Assembly (NCBI GenBank): GCA_964447405.1
Contig: CAYUSP010000003.1
Span: forward strand, 434,001 to 498,000
Length of the DNA: 64,000 nucleotides
Direction of reading: 5' to 3'
Source of the DNA: JALNZF01 sp964447405
GTDB lineage: Bacteria > Nitrospirota > UBA9217
The notes under the pieces were generated by a model. It searched no databases. It was not told the origin of the DNA and saw only the letters and a program-made list of their open reading frames with translations. Each line of letters begins with the position of its first letter. Position 1 is the first letter of the stretch. A program made the translations under genes and the position numbers. This document shows, piece after piece, positions 7,358 to 15,405 of this stretch.

Positions 7358-7786
7358 ATGAGTATCTTCCTGAAAATCCTAACAAGTTTTCTGATCGTAA
7401 TTCTGCTCCCCTATACTGTATGGTCTTCTGATGAATTTACTGAGCAGTTCGCGGTTCTCGCTTCGTTTGCCCTGATCGATTTTTCGCAGAGCTCCAGCAT
7501 GTTTTATGAGAACACCGGCTATTACGAAGTGAATGCGCTCCTGGGCCCTTTTCCCAGCAGAGAGGAACTTCTTTCTTTCGGCATCGCAGGACTTGGCCTG
7601 ACCTATCTCGTAAGCGCATTCCTGCCCGCTGCCTGGAGCGGCATGGTGATAGACTCGATCATTGCAACAGAGCGCCTGAACATCGAGGACAACCGGAGGG
7701 TTTACCGGGGCTGGAATGATGCGGGACCTCCAGCCCGGGGCAGATCGATGGCGGGTATACCGATTTTGATCAGTATGCGCTTTTAG
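7358..7786 (+). CDS. Hypothetical membrane protein
   Basis: A 142-residue protein with an N-terminal hydrophobic segment (residues 3-22), a middle segment around LSFGIAGLGLTYLVSAFLPA, and the stretch YENTGYYEVNALLGPFPSREEL, followed by a hydrophilic tail with IEDNRRVYRGWN. The pattern Y-E-x-N-x-x-L-G occurs in small conserved membrane proteins of unknown function. Start: ATG with AAAGGAGG nine bases upstream. An earlier in-frame GTG at 7322 is rejected. The gene stands alone, convergent with the pirin operon. Confidence 0.65.
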   Translation: MSIFLKILTSFLIVILLPYTVWSSDEFTEQFAVLASFALIDFSQSSSMFYENTGYYEVNALLGPFPSREELLSFGIAGLGLTYLVSAFLPAAWSGMVIDSIIATERLNIEDNRRVYRGWNDAGPPARGRSMAGIPILISMRF

Positions 7787-7825
7787 TGAGACCAGATCCC
7801 GGAAGCATGAAAAAAAGATCAATGC

Positions 7826-8701
7826 TCACCGAAACGTGCTATGGCCGGTCTGTTTGATAAAAGTGCCTTTCCGATATTCTTCAAAGGCTAGCTCCAACTC
7901 CTCATCCGTGTTCATAACAATCGGTCCATACCATGCAACAGGCTCGCCTAGGGGCTTGCCGGAAATAAGCAGGAACCTGACAGCATCCGCATCCGCTGCA
8001 ACGCTGACGGTATCCCCGTCCGAAAACAATACAACCGTTCCGTTCTCGATGCCCTGCTTCCTGTGCTGGTCAAAAAAACCTCTGCCCTCAATAACATAGG
8101 CGAACACCGTATGCCCTCGTTTTACGTGATGAACGAACTGCGACTTCGCGGGAACAGCCACATCGAGGTATTCTGGATCGATCATGATATCGCTCACCGG
8201 CCCGCGATAGCTGCCGAATGTCCCGCAGATAACTTTGACTCTGACTCCATTGTCCAGGGTGGCTTCCGGAACGAGTGCACACTTGATATCCTGGTAGCGG
8301 GGATCCATCATTTTATGGGAACGCGGGAGGTTGGCCCAGAGCTGGAATCCCTCCATACGCCCCCTCCCGTCTCCCTGGGGCATCTCCTGATGAATGATCC
8401 CGCTGCCTGCTGTCATCCATTGCATATCGCCTGACGAAATGACGCCCTTGTTCCCCAGACTGTCGCCATGCTCCACATCGCCGCGAAGGACATAGGTGAT
8501 CGTCTCGATGCCCCGATGCGGGTGCCAGGGAAAGCCCGCCCGGTAGTGTTCGGGATTATCAGAGCGGAAATCGTCCATCATCAGGAAAGGATCGAAGAGA
8601 GGAACCTCATTGTTACCAAAGACCCTTTTCAGGTGGACACCCGCCCCCTCGCGCGTGGGTCTGCTTTTCAGGATCGTTTGTATCGTCCTCATTTCAGCCA
8701 T
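7826..8701 (-). CDS. Pirin family protein
   Basis: A 291-residue bicupin of the pirin family. HPHRGIETITYVLRGDVEH contains the metal-binding histidines of the N-terminal cupin, and the second cupin follows after MIDPEYLDVAVP. Bacterial pirins are quercetinase-like or redox-responsive regulators. The ATG at 8701 has AAGGAG upstream. The frame extends 22 codons further but through non-homologous sequence. It is last in the run marR, CDGSH, doxX, pirin, all leftward, but a terminator-like hairpin (8724-8753) sits in the gap before it. Confidence 0.9.
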   Translation of the reverse strand: MAEMRTIQTILKSRPTREGAGVHLKRVFGNNEVPLFDPFLMMDDFRSDNPEHYRAGFPWHPHRGIETITYVLRGDVEHGDSLGNKGVISSGDMQWMTAGSGIIHQEMPQGDGRGRMEGFQLWANLPRSHKMMDPRYQDIKCALVPEATLDNGVRVKVICGTFGSYRGPVSDIMIDPEYLDVAVPAKSQFVHHVKRGHTVFAYVIEGRGFFDQHRKQGIENGTVVLFSDGDTVSVAADADAVRFLLISGKPLGEPVAWYGPIVMNTDEELELAFEEYRKGTFIKQTGHSTFR

Positions 8702-8723
8702 GATAATCTCCTTTACTCTGATG

Positions 8724-8753
8724 AAAAGAACGGGGTCATCCGTGGATGACCCC
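8724..8753 (-). terminator. Terminator-like hairpin between doxX and pirin genes
   Basis: GGGGTCATCC and GGATGACCCC form a perfect ten-pair stem with a two-base centre. On the minus strand it is followed by GTTCTTTTC. It lies after the DoxX gene and before the pirin ribosome-binding site, so it could reduce read-through into pirin. Confidence 0.55.
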
Positions 8754-8782
8754 CTAGTTTTACCCACCTGGTGCTACGCATG

Positions 8783-9229
8783 CTACTTCTTTGAAGCAAG
8801 TGCCCCATCAAGCGAGAGAGCGCCGCCGCCCCTGATCATGAGTGCAATGCCGATGGCAATGACCAGAAGATGATACTCATACCCTTCGCCTTTCTGGTTC
8901 CCGAACCAGTTCATAAAGAAACCGTTGTTCCAGTGCATCATGTAGACGGCAACGGCCATGGTCACGCTTATCCCGAACGCCGCCACACGGGTCAACAATC
9001 CGGTAATCAGGCCCAGCGATCCGAGGCTCTCGGCCATGATGGCCAGAAAAGCGAATACCGCGGGAATGGCGAGTTTTGTGGTGAACATGTCCATGGTCCC
9101 GCTGAAACCATACCCTCCGAACCATCCAAGCAGTTTCTGCATCCCGTGCGGGAAAAAAACCACTCCCAACAAAACCCTTAAGACCAGTAATGCAACGTCA
9201 TCATTCGTACTCATTATTTTCTTTAACAT
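8783..9229 (-). CDS. DoxX family membrane protein
   Basis: A 148-residue inner-membrane protein with four predicted membrane segments. RVLLGVVFFPHGMQKLLGWFGG is the typical DoxX N-terminus, and MAESLGSLGLITGLLTR is the conserved second segment. DoxX-like proteins are linked to thiol redox homeostasis and quinone-coupled reactions, but most are uncharacterised. The ATG at 9229 has GAGGAGG upstream. It lies 42 bases after the CDGSH gene in the same orientation. Confidence 0.9.
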   Translation of the reverse strand: MLKKIMSTNDDVALLVLRVLLGVVFFPHGMQKLLGWFGGYGFSGTMDMFTTKLAIPAVFAFLAIMAESLGSLGLITGLLTRVAAFGISVTMAVAVYMMHWNNGFFMNWFGNQKGEGYEYHLLVIAIGIALMIRGGGALSLDGALASKK

Positions 9230-9271
9230 GGCAACCTCCTCGTAGGTATTCACCTATACCCATGCATAGTT

Positions 9272-9490
9272 CTAGCGGGCGTGTGTCCCGTCGCAATAAG
9301 GCGCGGTTTTCGTCCGCCCGCAGGTGCACAATCCAACTTTTTTCTTTTCCGTCAGCTTGAACTCAAGCGGAACCTTGTCAGTACCTTTATGCGATCCGTC
9401 GCAAAAAGGCTGGTTTCCCGACTTTCCGCACGAACACCAATAATAGGTGCCCGGCTCCAGTTCGACCATCTTCGGCAGATTATTTCCCAT
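9272..9490 (-). CDS. Tandem CDGSH iron-sulfur protein
   Basis: A 72-residue protein made of two CDGSH units, CSCGKSGNQPFCDGSH and CTCGRTKTAPYCDGTH. Each supplies three cysteines and one histidine for a redox-active, pH-sensitive 2Fe-2S cluster. This small doubled form is common in bacteria. The ATG at 9490 is preceded by AAAGGAGGTG. Its place between a MarR regulator and DoxX points to a redox or thiol stress response. Confidence 0.93.
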   Translation of the reverse strand: MGNNLPKMVELEPGTYYWCSCGKSGNQPFCDGSHKGTDKVPLEFKLTEKKKVGLCTCGRTKTAPYCDGTHAR

Positions 9491-9562
9491 GACTACACCT
9501 CCTTTCGTATCGTTCGTGCTGCACTGCGCACTATGGGTTCCCACTACCCAAAGATTACCTGT

Positions 9563-10021
9563 TCACTCGGCACTCCGCTGCTGAAGCCCAATCTTCTTGC
9601 AGAGATCACCGAGTGTTTTCTGCTCCGTCCGGGTTAATATGCTCATTTCCTTTACGATTCTGCTGACATGGCCCGGGAAAAAGTCCTTGATGAGCCTTTC
9701 ACCAGCCTGCGTTGGCCGGACCAGATAATGTCTCCGGTCCGATTCGTCCCTGACGCGCTCTACCAGCCCCCGTTTTTCGAGATTATCAATGACCATAGTC
9801 ACGTTTCCGCCGCTTTTCAATATTTTGCGGGCCAGATCCTTCTGAAAGAGCGGCCCGAGATGGCATAACGCATCCAGAATGCCGAACTGGCTCACGGTAA
9901 GGCCCAGGGATGCAAAATGAGACTCTACGCGGCTCGAAACCGACTCAGCGGCCCTGACCAGTTTGATAAACGTGTTCAGACCCGACACTTCCGCTTTAGT
10001 TCCTTTGTATTTCGTTCCCAT
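9563..10021 (-). CDS. MarR family transcriptional regulator
   Basis: A 152-residue winged-helix regulator. The recognition region DLARKILKSGGNVTMVIDNL and the wing LVERVRDESDRRHYLVRPTQAG are typical of MarR. It is the first gene of a leftward run with CDGSH, DoxX and pirin genes. An excellent promoter with AT-rich repeats lies directly upstream (10022-10085), so autoregulation of the whole operon is likely. The ligand is unknown. Confidence 0.92.
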   Translation of the reverse strand: MGTKYKGTKAEVSGLNTFIKLVRAAESVSSRVESHFASLGLTVSQFGILDALCHLGPLFQKDLARKILKSGGNVTMVIDNLEKRGLVERVRDESDRRHYLVRPTQAGERLIKDFFPGHVSRIVKEMSILTRTEQKTLGDLCKKIGLQQRSAE

Positions 10022-10085
10022 AGTAGTTTAATAGTTAATAGTTTAATATTAATCTAATAATAAGCATTGTCACCCTGTTTGTCAA
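10022..10085 (-). promoter_or_regulatory. Promoter/operator of marR-CDGSH-doxX operon
   Basis: On the minus strand TTGACA (10085-10080) is followed after exactly 17 bases by TATTAT (10062-10057), near the sigma-70 consensus. Between the -10 box and the marR start lie repeated AT-rich units, ATTAAACTATTAACTATTAA, and the palindrome TTAATATTAA, a suitable MarR operator. Confidence 0.75.
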
Positions 10086-10195
10086 GCGAAATTCGATGAT
10101 GCGTTCACTCCCTGCCGCTGCTTGCAGGACCAGCAGGCTTTACAATGCGGATGATATGCTGTATCTTTTTATGACCGTTCAACGAACAAAACGTA

Positions 10196-10316
10196 TAACC
10201 ACTGATTAGCATAGCTTTAACATAAGTTACATGATATTCAGCAAGCAAAAAGGCAATGATATAATAGTTATTCTAAGCTCTTCAACATTGGTTCAAACCG
10301 TGTGCATCAGTGGTTA
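10196..10316. repeat. Inverted repeat bordering hpt upstream region
   Basis: TAACCACTGAT at 10196-10206 and its perfect inverse ATCAGTGGTTA at 10306-10316 enclose about 100 bp. A candidate hpt -10 box (TATAAT at 10260, weak TTCAGC -35) lies inside. The ends resemble those of the repeat at 19404-19536 (TAACCACAGAT ... ATCCGTGGTTA). Confidence 0.5.
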
Positions 10317-10360
10317 CAAAGGCAGTTTAGCGTTCAATTGCAGCAGGGACAAGTGTCAGC

Positions 10361-10885
10361 ATGCATGAGATAGACAGGATATTGTTCAGTGAGGAAACGA
10401 TTGCTGCCAGGGTGGAGGAGCTGGCTGACCGGATAAGGCGCGATTACGCGGAACGGGAAGTGGCGTTTATCAGCGTTCTGAAAGGCGCCGCACTTTTCTC
10501 CGCAGACCTGTTTCGCCAGCTTGCATTGCCCGCGACTATTGATTTCATCCGTGCCGCAAGCTATGGCAATACGACCGTGTCATCCGGGATCATCAGTTTG
10601 GAACAGGATATCATCACCAACATACGCGGGAAGCATGTGCTTCTGGTTGATACGATCATTGACTCAGGCGCAACCATGGCGTTTTTGATAAGGCATTTTT
10701 TGGAAAGGCACCCGGCAAGCATCCGGACCGTAGTTCTTCTGGACAAAAAGATAAAGAGAACTACCGATGTGTCTGTGGATTATGCCGGTTTCGATATTCC
10801 CGATGTGTTTGTGGTGGGTTACGGTATGGACTGTGGTGAGCGGTTTAGGAACCTGCCGTACATCGCTTCGATGAAGCAGCTTTGA
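10361..10885 (+). CDS. hpt: Hypoxanthine phosphoribosyltransferase
   Basis: A 174-residue purine-salvage enzyme that transfers phosphoribose from PRPP to hypoxanthine or guanine in the cytoplasm. VLLVDTIIDSGATM is the PRPP-binding loop of type I phosphoribosyltransferases. FISVLKGAALFSADLFRQL is the conserved flap region, and DKKIKRTTDVSVDYAGFDIP with FVVGYGMDCGERFRNLPYI is diagnostic of HPRT. Length is normal. The ATG follows AGCAGGGACAAG. It is convergent with the GH3 gene downstream. Confidence 0.93.
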   Translation: MHEIDRILFSEETIAARVEELADRIRRDYAEREVAFISVLKGAALFSADLFRQLALPATIDFIRAASYGNTTVSSGIISLEQDIITNIRGKHVLLVDTIIDSGATMAFLIRHFLERHPASIRTVVLLDKKIKRTTDVSVDYAGFDIPDVFVVGYGMDCGERFRNLPYIASMKQL

Positions 10886-10964
10886 GTCACATACCGGGAG
10901 TAATGCGTGCAATCTTACAGCGTTGAATGCATGGTATGCAACAAAAGGGGGGCCATCCCCACCC

Positions 10965-12542
10965 CTATTCTCCGGCGAGCAAACCAGCAGCAGCCTGCTG
11001 AATCTCCTCCATGCGATCGTAGGCGGCGATCCTGACATTTGCGTCCATAAAATGGTCAAGAAGGTAGGGGCTGTCAAAAGAGATCACGAACGTAATTCCC
11101 TTCACCGATTCAACAGTCTTGAAAATCTTCAGTACCATTTCCTGAAGCCTTGCATCAAGACCTGAGCGGCCTTTTGATGCGGATATTTTGGAAAACACAG
11201 CCAGCACGACAAACTCGGCTGCCTTGATGCTGTCCAGCACAAGGGATTCAGGCGGCTCCGAGCCCGGGGTCAGCACCATGACGAGGTAATGTTTGAACCT
11301 CTCCCTCATTGCCCGGATAAAGGCATTGCCCGATGCCGTATCATTGTCATCGTCTAGGATAAAACAGGCTACGCCGCCGTCATGCGGGATAGGAAGGAAC
11401 TTTTTGTCACCGCTCAGAACGCGCAACGTCTTGCGGCCGATCCCTCCCGCAGTGAGGCGGTTTTTCTGGTAGTCGATCGTGACTGCCTTTCGTTTGACTT
11501 TATCGAACAAGCCAAGCAGCTTTTTTGCGGCGGTGATCCGCTGAACGGACTCCCTGATGCGTTGTCGTGTGAGTCTGCCCTGCTCAACGGCCGAAACCAC
11601 TGCATTAATGGTCACCACAGCGTCCCGCGGATGCAGAAGAATATCCATGCCTGCCTCGACTGTTCTGATGGCGATCTCTTCCTGCGAATATTCGCCGGTC
11701 AGCGCCCCCATGTCAAGAGCATCGGACACGATCAGCCCGTTAAATTCCATTCCTTCCCGAAGCAGGGCGGTCACGACCTTCTTGGAGAATGTCGTCGGTT
11801 TTTCCGGATCAAGAGCAGGCACCAGCAGGTGGGCAACCATGACCATGCCCACGCCTCCTTTCACGGCATCACGAAAGGGCGGAAGTTCCACGCGGTTCAA
11901 ACGCGCTCTTTCTGCGCGGATCACCGGCAGTACGGAATGGGAATCCTGGTCAGTGTCCCCGTGTCCGGGGAAATGCTTGGCGCACGCCAGCAAATCGACC
12001 CGCTCCCTGCCTGAAGGCAGCTGAAGCCGCTCGATGTATCGCGCACCGAACCAACCGACAATGCCGGGTTCTTCGCCGAAGGACCTGGTACAGATGATGG
12101 GATTATCCGGATTGTTATTGACATCAACGACCGGCGAGAACACGGTATGAATACCGGCTGCGCGGGTTTCTGTACGCACCGCATCAAGCATCCGGTCGAG
12201 CAGTTCCACATCTTTTTTCGAACGCCGGTTGATCGCCGAGGAGACAGCACGCTGGTTGGGGAACCGGGTGCCTCCGCTGAGCTGCTGGCCCAGACCGCGT
12301 TCGATATCGGAAGCTATCAGCAGCGGTATTCGGGAACTTTTCTGGATCTCATGCAGGCGCCGCGGGGTATGCTCCAGCGTCCCGCCGAAGAGGATGAATC
12401 CGCCTACACCTTCCTTCAGAAGAGCTGCTACATTGTCAAGATACCGCGAATCTCCGAGCTGCTCAGATTCTCCCAGTTTCTCCCCGTCGAGACGGGGCAT
12501 GACCATCTGCGCGACTTCCTGCCTGAGCGTAAGGGTCTGCAT
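10965..12542 (-). CDS. Glycoside hydrolase family 3 protein (NagZ-like)
   Basis: About 525 residues. The catalytic domain carries the GH3 hallmarks IPLLIASDIERGLGQQL, CAKHFPGHGDTDQDSHSVLP and LIVSDALDMGAL, in which the Asp is the nucleophile. The His in GHGDT..SH is the acid/base feature of NagZ-type beta-N-acetylhexosaminidases, so cleavage of GlcNAc-anhydroMurNAc during peptidoglycan recycling is a reasonable guess. The protein is longer than E. coli NagZ (about 340) and has an extra C-terminal domain with RVLSGDKKFLPIP. No signal peptide is seen. The start is uncertain: ATG 12542 or TTG 12578, neither with a strong ribosome-binding site. Confidence 0.85.
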   Translation of the reverse strand: MQTLTLRQEVAQMVMPRLDGEKLGESEQLGDSRYLDNVAALLKEGVGGFILFGGTLEHTPRRLHEIQKSSRIPLLIASDIERGLGQQLSGGTRFPNQRAVSSAINRRSKKDVELLDRMLDAVRTETRAAGIHTVFSPVVDVNNNPDNPIICTRSFGEEPGIVGWFGARYIERLQLPSGRERVDLLACAKHFPGHGDTDQDSHSVLPVIRAERARLNRVELPPFRDAVKGGVGMVMVAHLLVPALDPEKPTTFSKKVVTALLREGMEFNGLIVSDALDMGALTGEYSQEEIAIRTVEAGMDILLHPRDAVVTINAVVSAVEQGRLTRQRIRESVQRITAAKKLLGLFDKVKRKAVTIDYQKNRLTAGGIGRKTLRVLSGDKKFLPIPHDGGVACFILDDDNDTASGNAFIRAMRERFKHYLVMVLTPGSEPPESLVLDSIKAAEFVVLAVFSKISASKGRSGLDARLQEMVLKIFKTVESVKGITFVISFDSPYLLDHFMDANVRIAAYDRMEEIQQAAAGLLAGE

Positions 12543-12597
12543 GGCGGCTATTTTCTCTTTTTCTTCGGTGTATTGCAAGCGTTTTTATTTTTCCCGC

Positions 12598-12626
12598 TTC
12601 ACACTCCCGGTCCGGCATGGTATACT
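12598..12626 (+). promoter_or_regulatory. Promoter of acyltransferase gene
   Basis: TTCACA (12598-12603) and TATACT (12621-12626) are 17 bases apart, a good sigma-70 match, about 45 bases before the acyltransferase start. Confidence 0.6.
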
Positions 12627-12671
12627 GTCCGGCCGGTAACCATCAATGCAGGCCTGCCCGGGGAGCGACTC

Positions 12672-13475
12672 ATGGACAACCTCAGATTCGAGAAGGACAC
12701 CTACAAAACAGAAAAGCGGCGGCTTTCCTTTCTGCAGAAAACAATCCCCTCGTTCATCTTCTACGCGGATGCGGTCTCGATCATATTCAGAGCCAGCGCA
12801 AAAGCCAGGCGCGGACAATACGGCACGCCTGGATGGTGCGCCAGCAGCATGGAAGCCCTTCGTGCCCTGGAGCGTGTTGGTGTGGTCTTTGACATAACCG
12901 GCATGGACTCCAAAAAGGAGTTCGACGGCCCCGCTGTCTTTATCGGAAACCATATGAGCACTCTGGAGACATTTGTTCTGCCGGTGCTCATTGCTCCTTT
13001 CAAGGATGCCACCTTCGTTGTCAAGCAAAGCCTGGTCGAATATCCTGTTTTCAAACACGTGATGCGCTCCCGGGATCCGATTACCGTGGGCCGTCAGAAT
13101 CCCCGCGATGATCTGAAGGCGGTGCTTGAAGGCGGTGCGGAGAAACTGAGATCAGGGATGTCCATCATCATATTCCCTCAGACAACGCGTACACAGGTCT
13201 TTGACCCCGAACAGTTCAATACCATCGGAATCAAACTTGCGAAGAAAGCGGGTGTTCCGGTCGTGCCGTTTGCGCTGAAAACCGATGCCTGGGGAAATGG
13301 CAGGTTTCTGAAGGACTACGGAAGGATCGACCCGACGAAAAAAGTATATTTCGCCTTTGGCAAACCTCTTTGGATCAAAGACCGGGGAGTGAATGAGCAT
13401 CAGCAGATCATCGATTTCATTACGGGTAAATTAAAGGAATGGGATATGAGCACCCCGAGAGACGAAAAAGGCTGA
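12672..13475 (+). CDS. 1-acyl-glycerol-3-phosphate acyltransferase family protein
   Basis: A 267-residue PlsC-type acyltransferase that would add an acyl chain to a glycerophospholipid precursor at the inner membrane. FIGNHMSTLETFVLP is the HX4D/E catalytic block, and IIIFPQTTRTQVFDPEQF is a variant of the FPEGTRS block with Gln and Thr in place of Glu and Gly. KKAGVPVVPFALKTDAWGNG is the fourth conserved block. The ATG at 12672 follows GGGGAGCG. Much longer upstream reading frame is not homologous. The stop codon lies inside the hairpin of the convergent FKBP terminator. Confidence 0.85.
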   Translation: MDNLRFEKDTYKTEKRRLSFLQKTIPSFIFYADAVSIIFRASAKARRGQYGTPGWCASSMEALRALERVGVVFDITGMDSKKEFDGPAVFIGNHMSTLETFVLPVLIAPFKDATFVVKQSLVEYPVFKHVMRSRDPITVGRQNPRDDLKAVLEGGAEKLRSGMSIIIFPQTTRTQVFDPEQFNTIGIKLAKKAGVPVVPFALKTDAWGNGRFLKDYGRIDPTKKVYFAFGKPLWIKDRGVNEHQQIIDFITGKLKEWDMSTPRDEKG

Positions 13476-13494
13476 CCCTTGCGGGGCCAGCCTT
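13465..13494 (-). terminator. Rho-independent terminator of FKBP gene
   Basis: AAGGCTG and CAGCCTT enclose CCC/GGG pairs. On the minus strand the stem is followed by TTTTTCGTC. It lies just past the FKBP stop codon and overlaps the last codons of the convergent acyltransferase gene. Confidence 0.65.
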
Positions 13495-13518
13495 CGCTGC
13501 AGCGAACTGCGTGCAGCA

Positions 13519-14208
13519 TTATTTTACGTTCAGCAGTTCTACCTCGAATATCAATACCGCATTCGGTCCGATGGCTCCACCCGGCGCACCGGCCTCTCCG
13601 TAGGCGAGTGTGGACGGTATGAAAAGCTGCCATTTGGAACCTTCCTTCATGAGCTGCAGCGCCTCGGTCCAACCCTTGATCACACCCATGACCTGAAATG
13701 TAGCGGGTTCCCCCCGTTTGATCGAGCTGTCAAACTCTGTTCCATCGATAAGCGTGCCGCGATAGTGAACCGTGACCGTGTCAGTTGCTTTGGGTGTTTT
13801 CCCCTTTCCTTCGCTCAGGACCTTATATTGCAGGCCGCTCTGCAGGGTTTTAACGCCGTCCTTGGCCTTGTTCTTCGCAAGGAAAACCTCTCCATCCGCC
13901 TTGTTCTTTCCCCCGACCTCCTTCGCCTTTTCCTGCTGTTTAGCCTGAAGGTCTTTTTGCAGGCTGGTCAGCGTGGTCCTGACCTCCTGTTCCGTCATGA
14001 GGGGTTTGCTGCCGGATAACAGGGCCTTCATCCCCTGGACGAGAATATCCGGATCGACTTCAATGCCGTTTCTCTTCATGCTGTTCCCGATATCAAGACC
14101 GATCGCATAGCTTATCTTATCCTTTTCCGTCTTGAGCTCCTGCGTATCCGCGGCGAACACCTGCCCCGCTGCCAATAAACCGCACAACACCACCACTGAA
14201 GACTTCAT
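13519..14208 (-). CDS. FKBP-type peptidyl-prolyl cis-trans isomerase, exported
   Basis: A 229-residue periplasmic foldase of the Mip/FkpA type. A signal peptide covers residues 1-20 (GLLAAGQVFAAD). An N-terminal helical dimerisation domain (about 25-115, starting KTEKDKISYAIGLDIG) is followed by the FKBP domain with TVTVHYRGTLIDGTEFDSS and VIKGWTEALQLMKEGSKW. The C-terminus ENDS in VLIFEVELLNVK, the last strand of the FKBP fold. GGAGATAG precedes the ATG. Confidence 0.93.
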   Translation of the reverse strand: MKSSVVVLCGLLAAGQVFAADTQELKTEKDKISYAIGLDIGNSMKRNGIEVDPDILVQGMKALLSGSKPLMTEQEVRTTLTSLQKDLQAKQQEKAKEVGGKNKADGEVFLAKNKAKDGVKTLQSGLQYKVLSEGKGKTPKATDTVTVHYRGTLIDGTEFDSSIKRGEPATFQVMGVIKGWTEALQLMKEGSKWQLFIPSTLAYGEAGAPGGAIGPNAVLIFEVELLNVK

Positions 14209-14255
14209 AGCAATCTATCTCCTTCTTTCATCATGAAATGGTCCGTCGAGAGGGG

Positions 14256-14284
14256 AATTTATCAGCATTCGCACAATTTGTCAA
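14256..14284 (-). promoter_or_regulatory. Promoter of FKBP gene
   Basis: On the minus strand TTGACA (14284-14279) and TAAATT (14261-14256) are separated by 17 bases, about 45 bases upstream of the FKBP start. Confidence 0.65.
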
Positions 14285-14317
14285 CACGGTCCGGCCCTCC
14301 AAAAAAACCATCTTTTG

Positions 14318-14347
14318 TTGACAAATCAGTTTTTTCTGAGTTATACT
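14318..14347 (+). promoter_or_regulatory. Promoter of lytic transglycosylase gene
   Basis: TTGACA (14318-14323) and TATACT (14342-14347) are separated by 18 bases, about 65 bases before the transglycosylase start. Together with the FKBP promoter it forms a divergent control region. Confidence 0.65.
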
Positions 14348-14412
14348 TAACTAGCTATGAGAACTGCCAATAATCACATCCACATCAGGATCAGTATGCC
14401 GCGGAGCCGGTC

Positions 14413-15162
14413 ATGAAACGGCAAATAATTGGATTGCCAACCCTGACCGCGCTGCTTTTTGCCCTACCTCTGTATGCGGCAGCTGATATCTACCAATATA
14501 CCGACGACAACGGCGTGATCAACTTCAGCAATGTCGGTGTAGGGAAAAGTGGCAAATCAAAAAGAATCAAAACAGAATCTCCAAGGAATGCGCCGGCAGC
14601 TTCTTCCCGGTCCGCTTTGCCCGCAACCGTGGTCACTTCCGCAAACATGCCAAGCGCCTATGTGGACATCATCAATACCGCCTGTGACCGCCATGGAGTC
14701 GATCCCGCTCTCGTGCATGCTGTTGTCAAAGTCGAGTCGGATTTCAATCCCTATGCAATGTCCCGAAAAGGCGCCATGGGACTTATGCAGCTGATGCCAC
14801 AAACAGCCATGGATATGAATGTGCGGAACACGTTCAATCCCAATGAGAATGTCGATGGTGGGGTGAAGTATCTGCGCTATCTCATTGACCGCTATGAGGG
14901 AAATCTGCAGCTGGCGCTCGCTGCATATAACTCCGGAGAAACCGCTGTAAAAAAATGGGGCACGGTGCCGCCATATCCGGAAACGCAGCACTATGTTCAG
15001 CGCATTCTGAACATCTACAACAAGGGAGGAGCGGTCCAGGTCTTTGCCGCGCGCTCCACGATCTACATGGGCTACAGCGCCGACGGAGCAATCTTCCTCA
15101 CCGATGACCCCGGGAAGCATAAGAACAAGAACCTGAAGCGCAGGGTCCGGAATAACCTGTAA
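14413..15162 (+). CDS. Lytic murein transglycosylase with DUF4124 domain
   Basis: A 249-residue exported protein with a signal peptide (to about residue 24, YAAAD). A DUF4124 segment follows (DIYQYTDDNGVINFSNV), and then an SLT/Slt70-type catalytic domain (about 85-200). VKVESDFNPYAMSRKGAMGL contains the catalytic Glu of the ES motif, followed by MQLMP and AYNSGETAVKKW. The enzyme would cleave peptidoglycan glycan strands in the periplasm. The end carries a Lys/Arg-rich tail. GCGGAGCC precedes the ATG. Confidence 0.9.
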   Translation: MKRQIIGLPTLTALLFALPLYAAADIYQYTDDNGVINFSNVGVGKSGKSKRIKTESPRNAPAASSRSALPATVVTSANMPSAYVDIINTACDRHGVDPALVHAVVKVESDFNPYAMSRKGAMGLMQLMPQTAMDMNVRNTFNPNENVDGGVKYLRYLIDRYEGNLQLALAAYNSGETAVKKWGTVPPYPETQHYVQRILNIYNKGGAVQVFAARSTIYMGYSADGAIFLTDDPGKHKNKNLKRRVRNNL

Positions 15163-15405
15163 CGATATCCGGATTACACGGGTAATACTGCCGGCCTTCC
15201 CCAGCTTGTGCAGCTGTATATCGTTCATCCCCCCGCAATACGCAGACGCTCCATGCCTGACGCGTTCCATCGACAATCATCCCGCAATTACATTGACAAA
15301 TCCCTTATCGTTGCGATATCATGTGCACGTTTTTTGCGGCTTTTGATGAAGCGTAGCAACCTGCCTCCCCAGCCACGATTACCACGCAAACGAAAGGTGC
15401 CGAGC

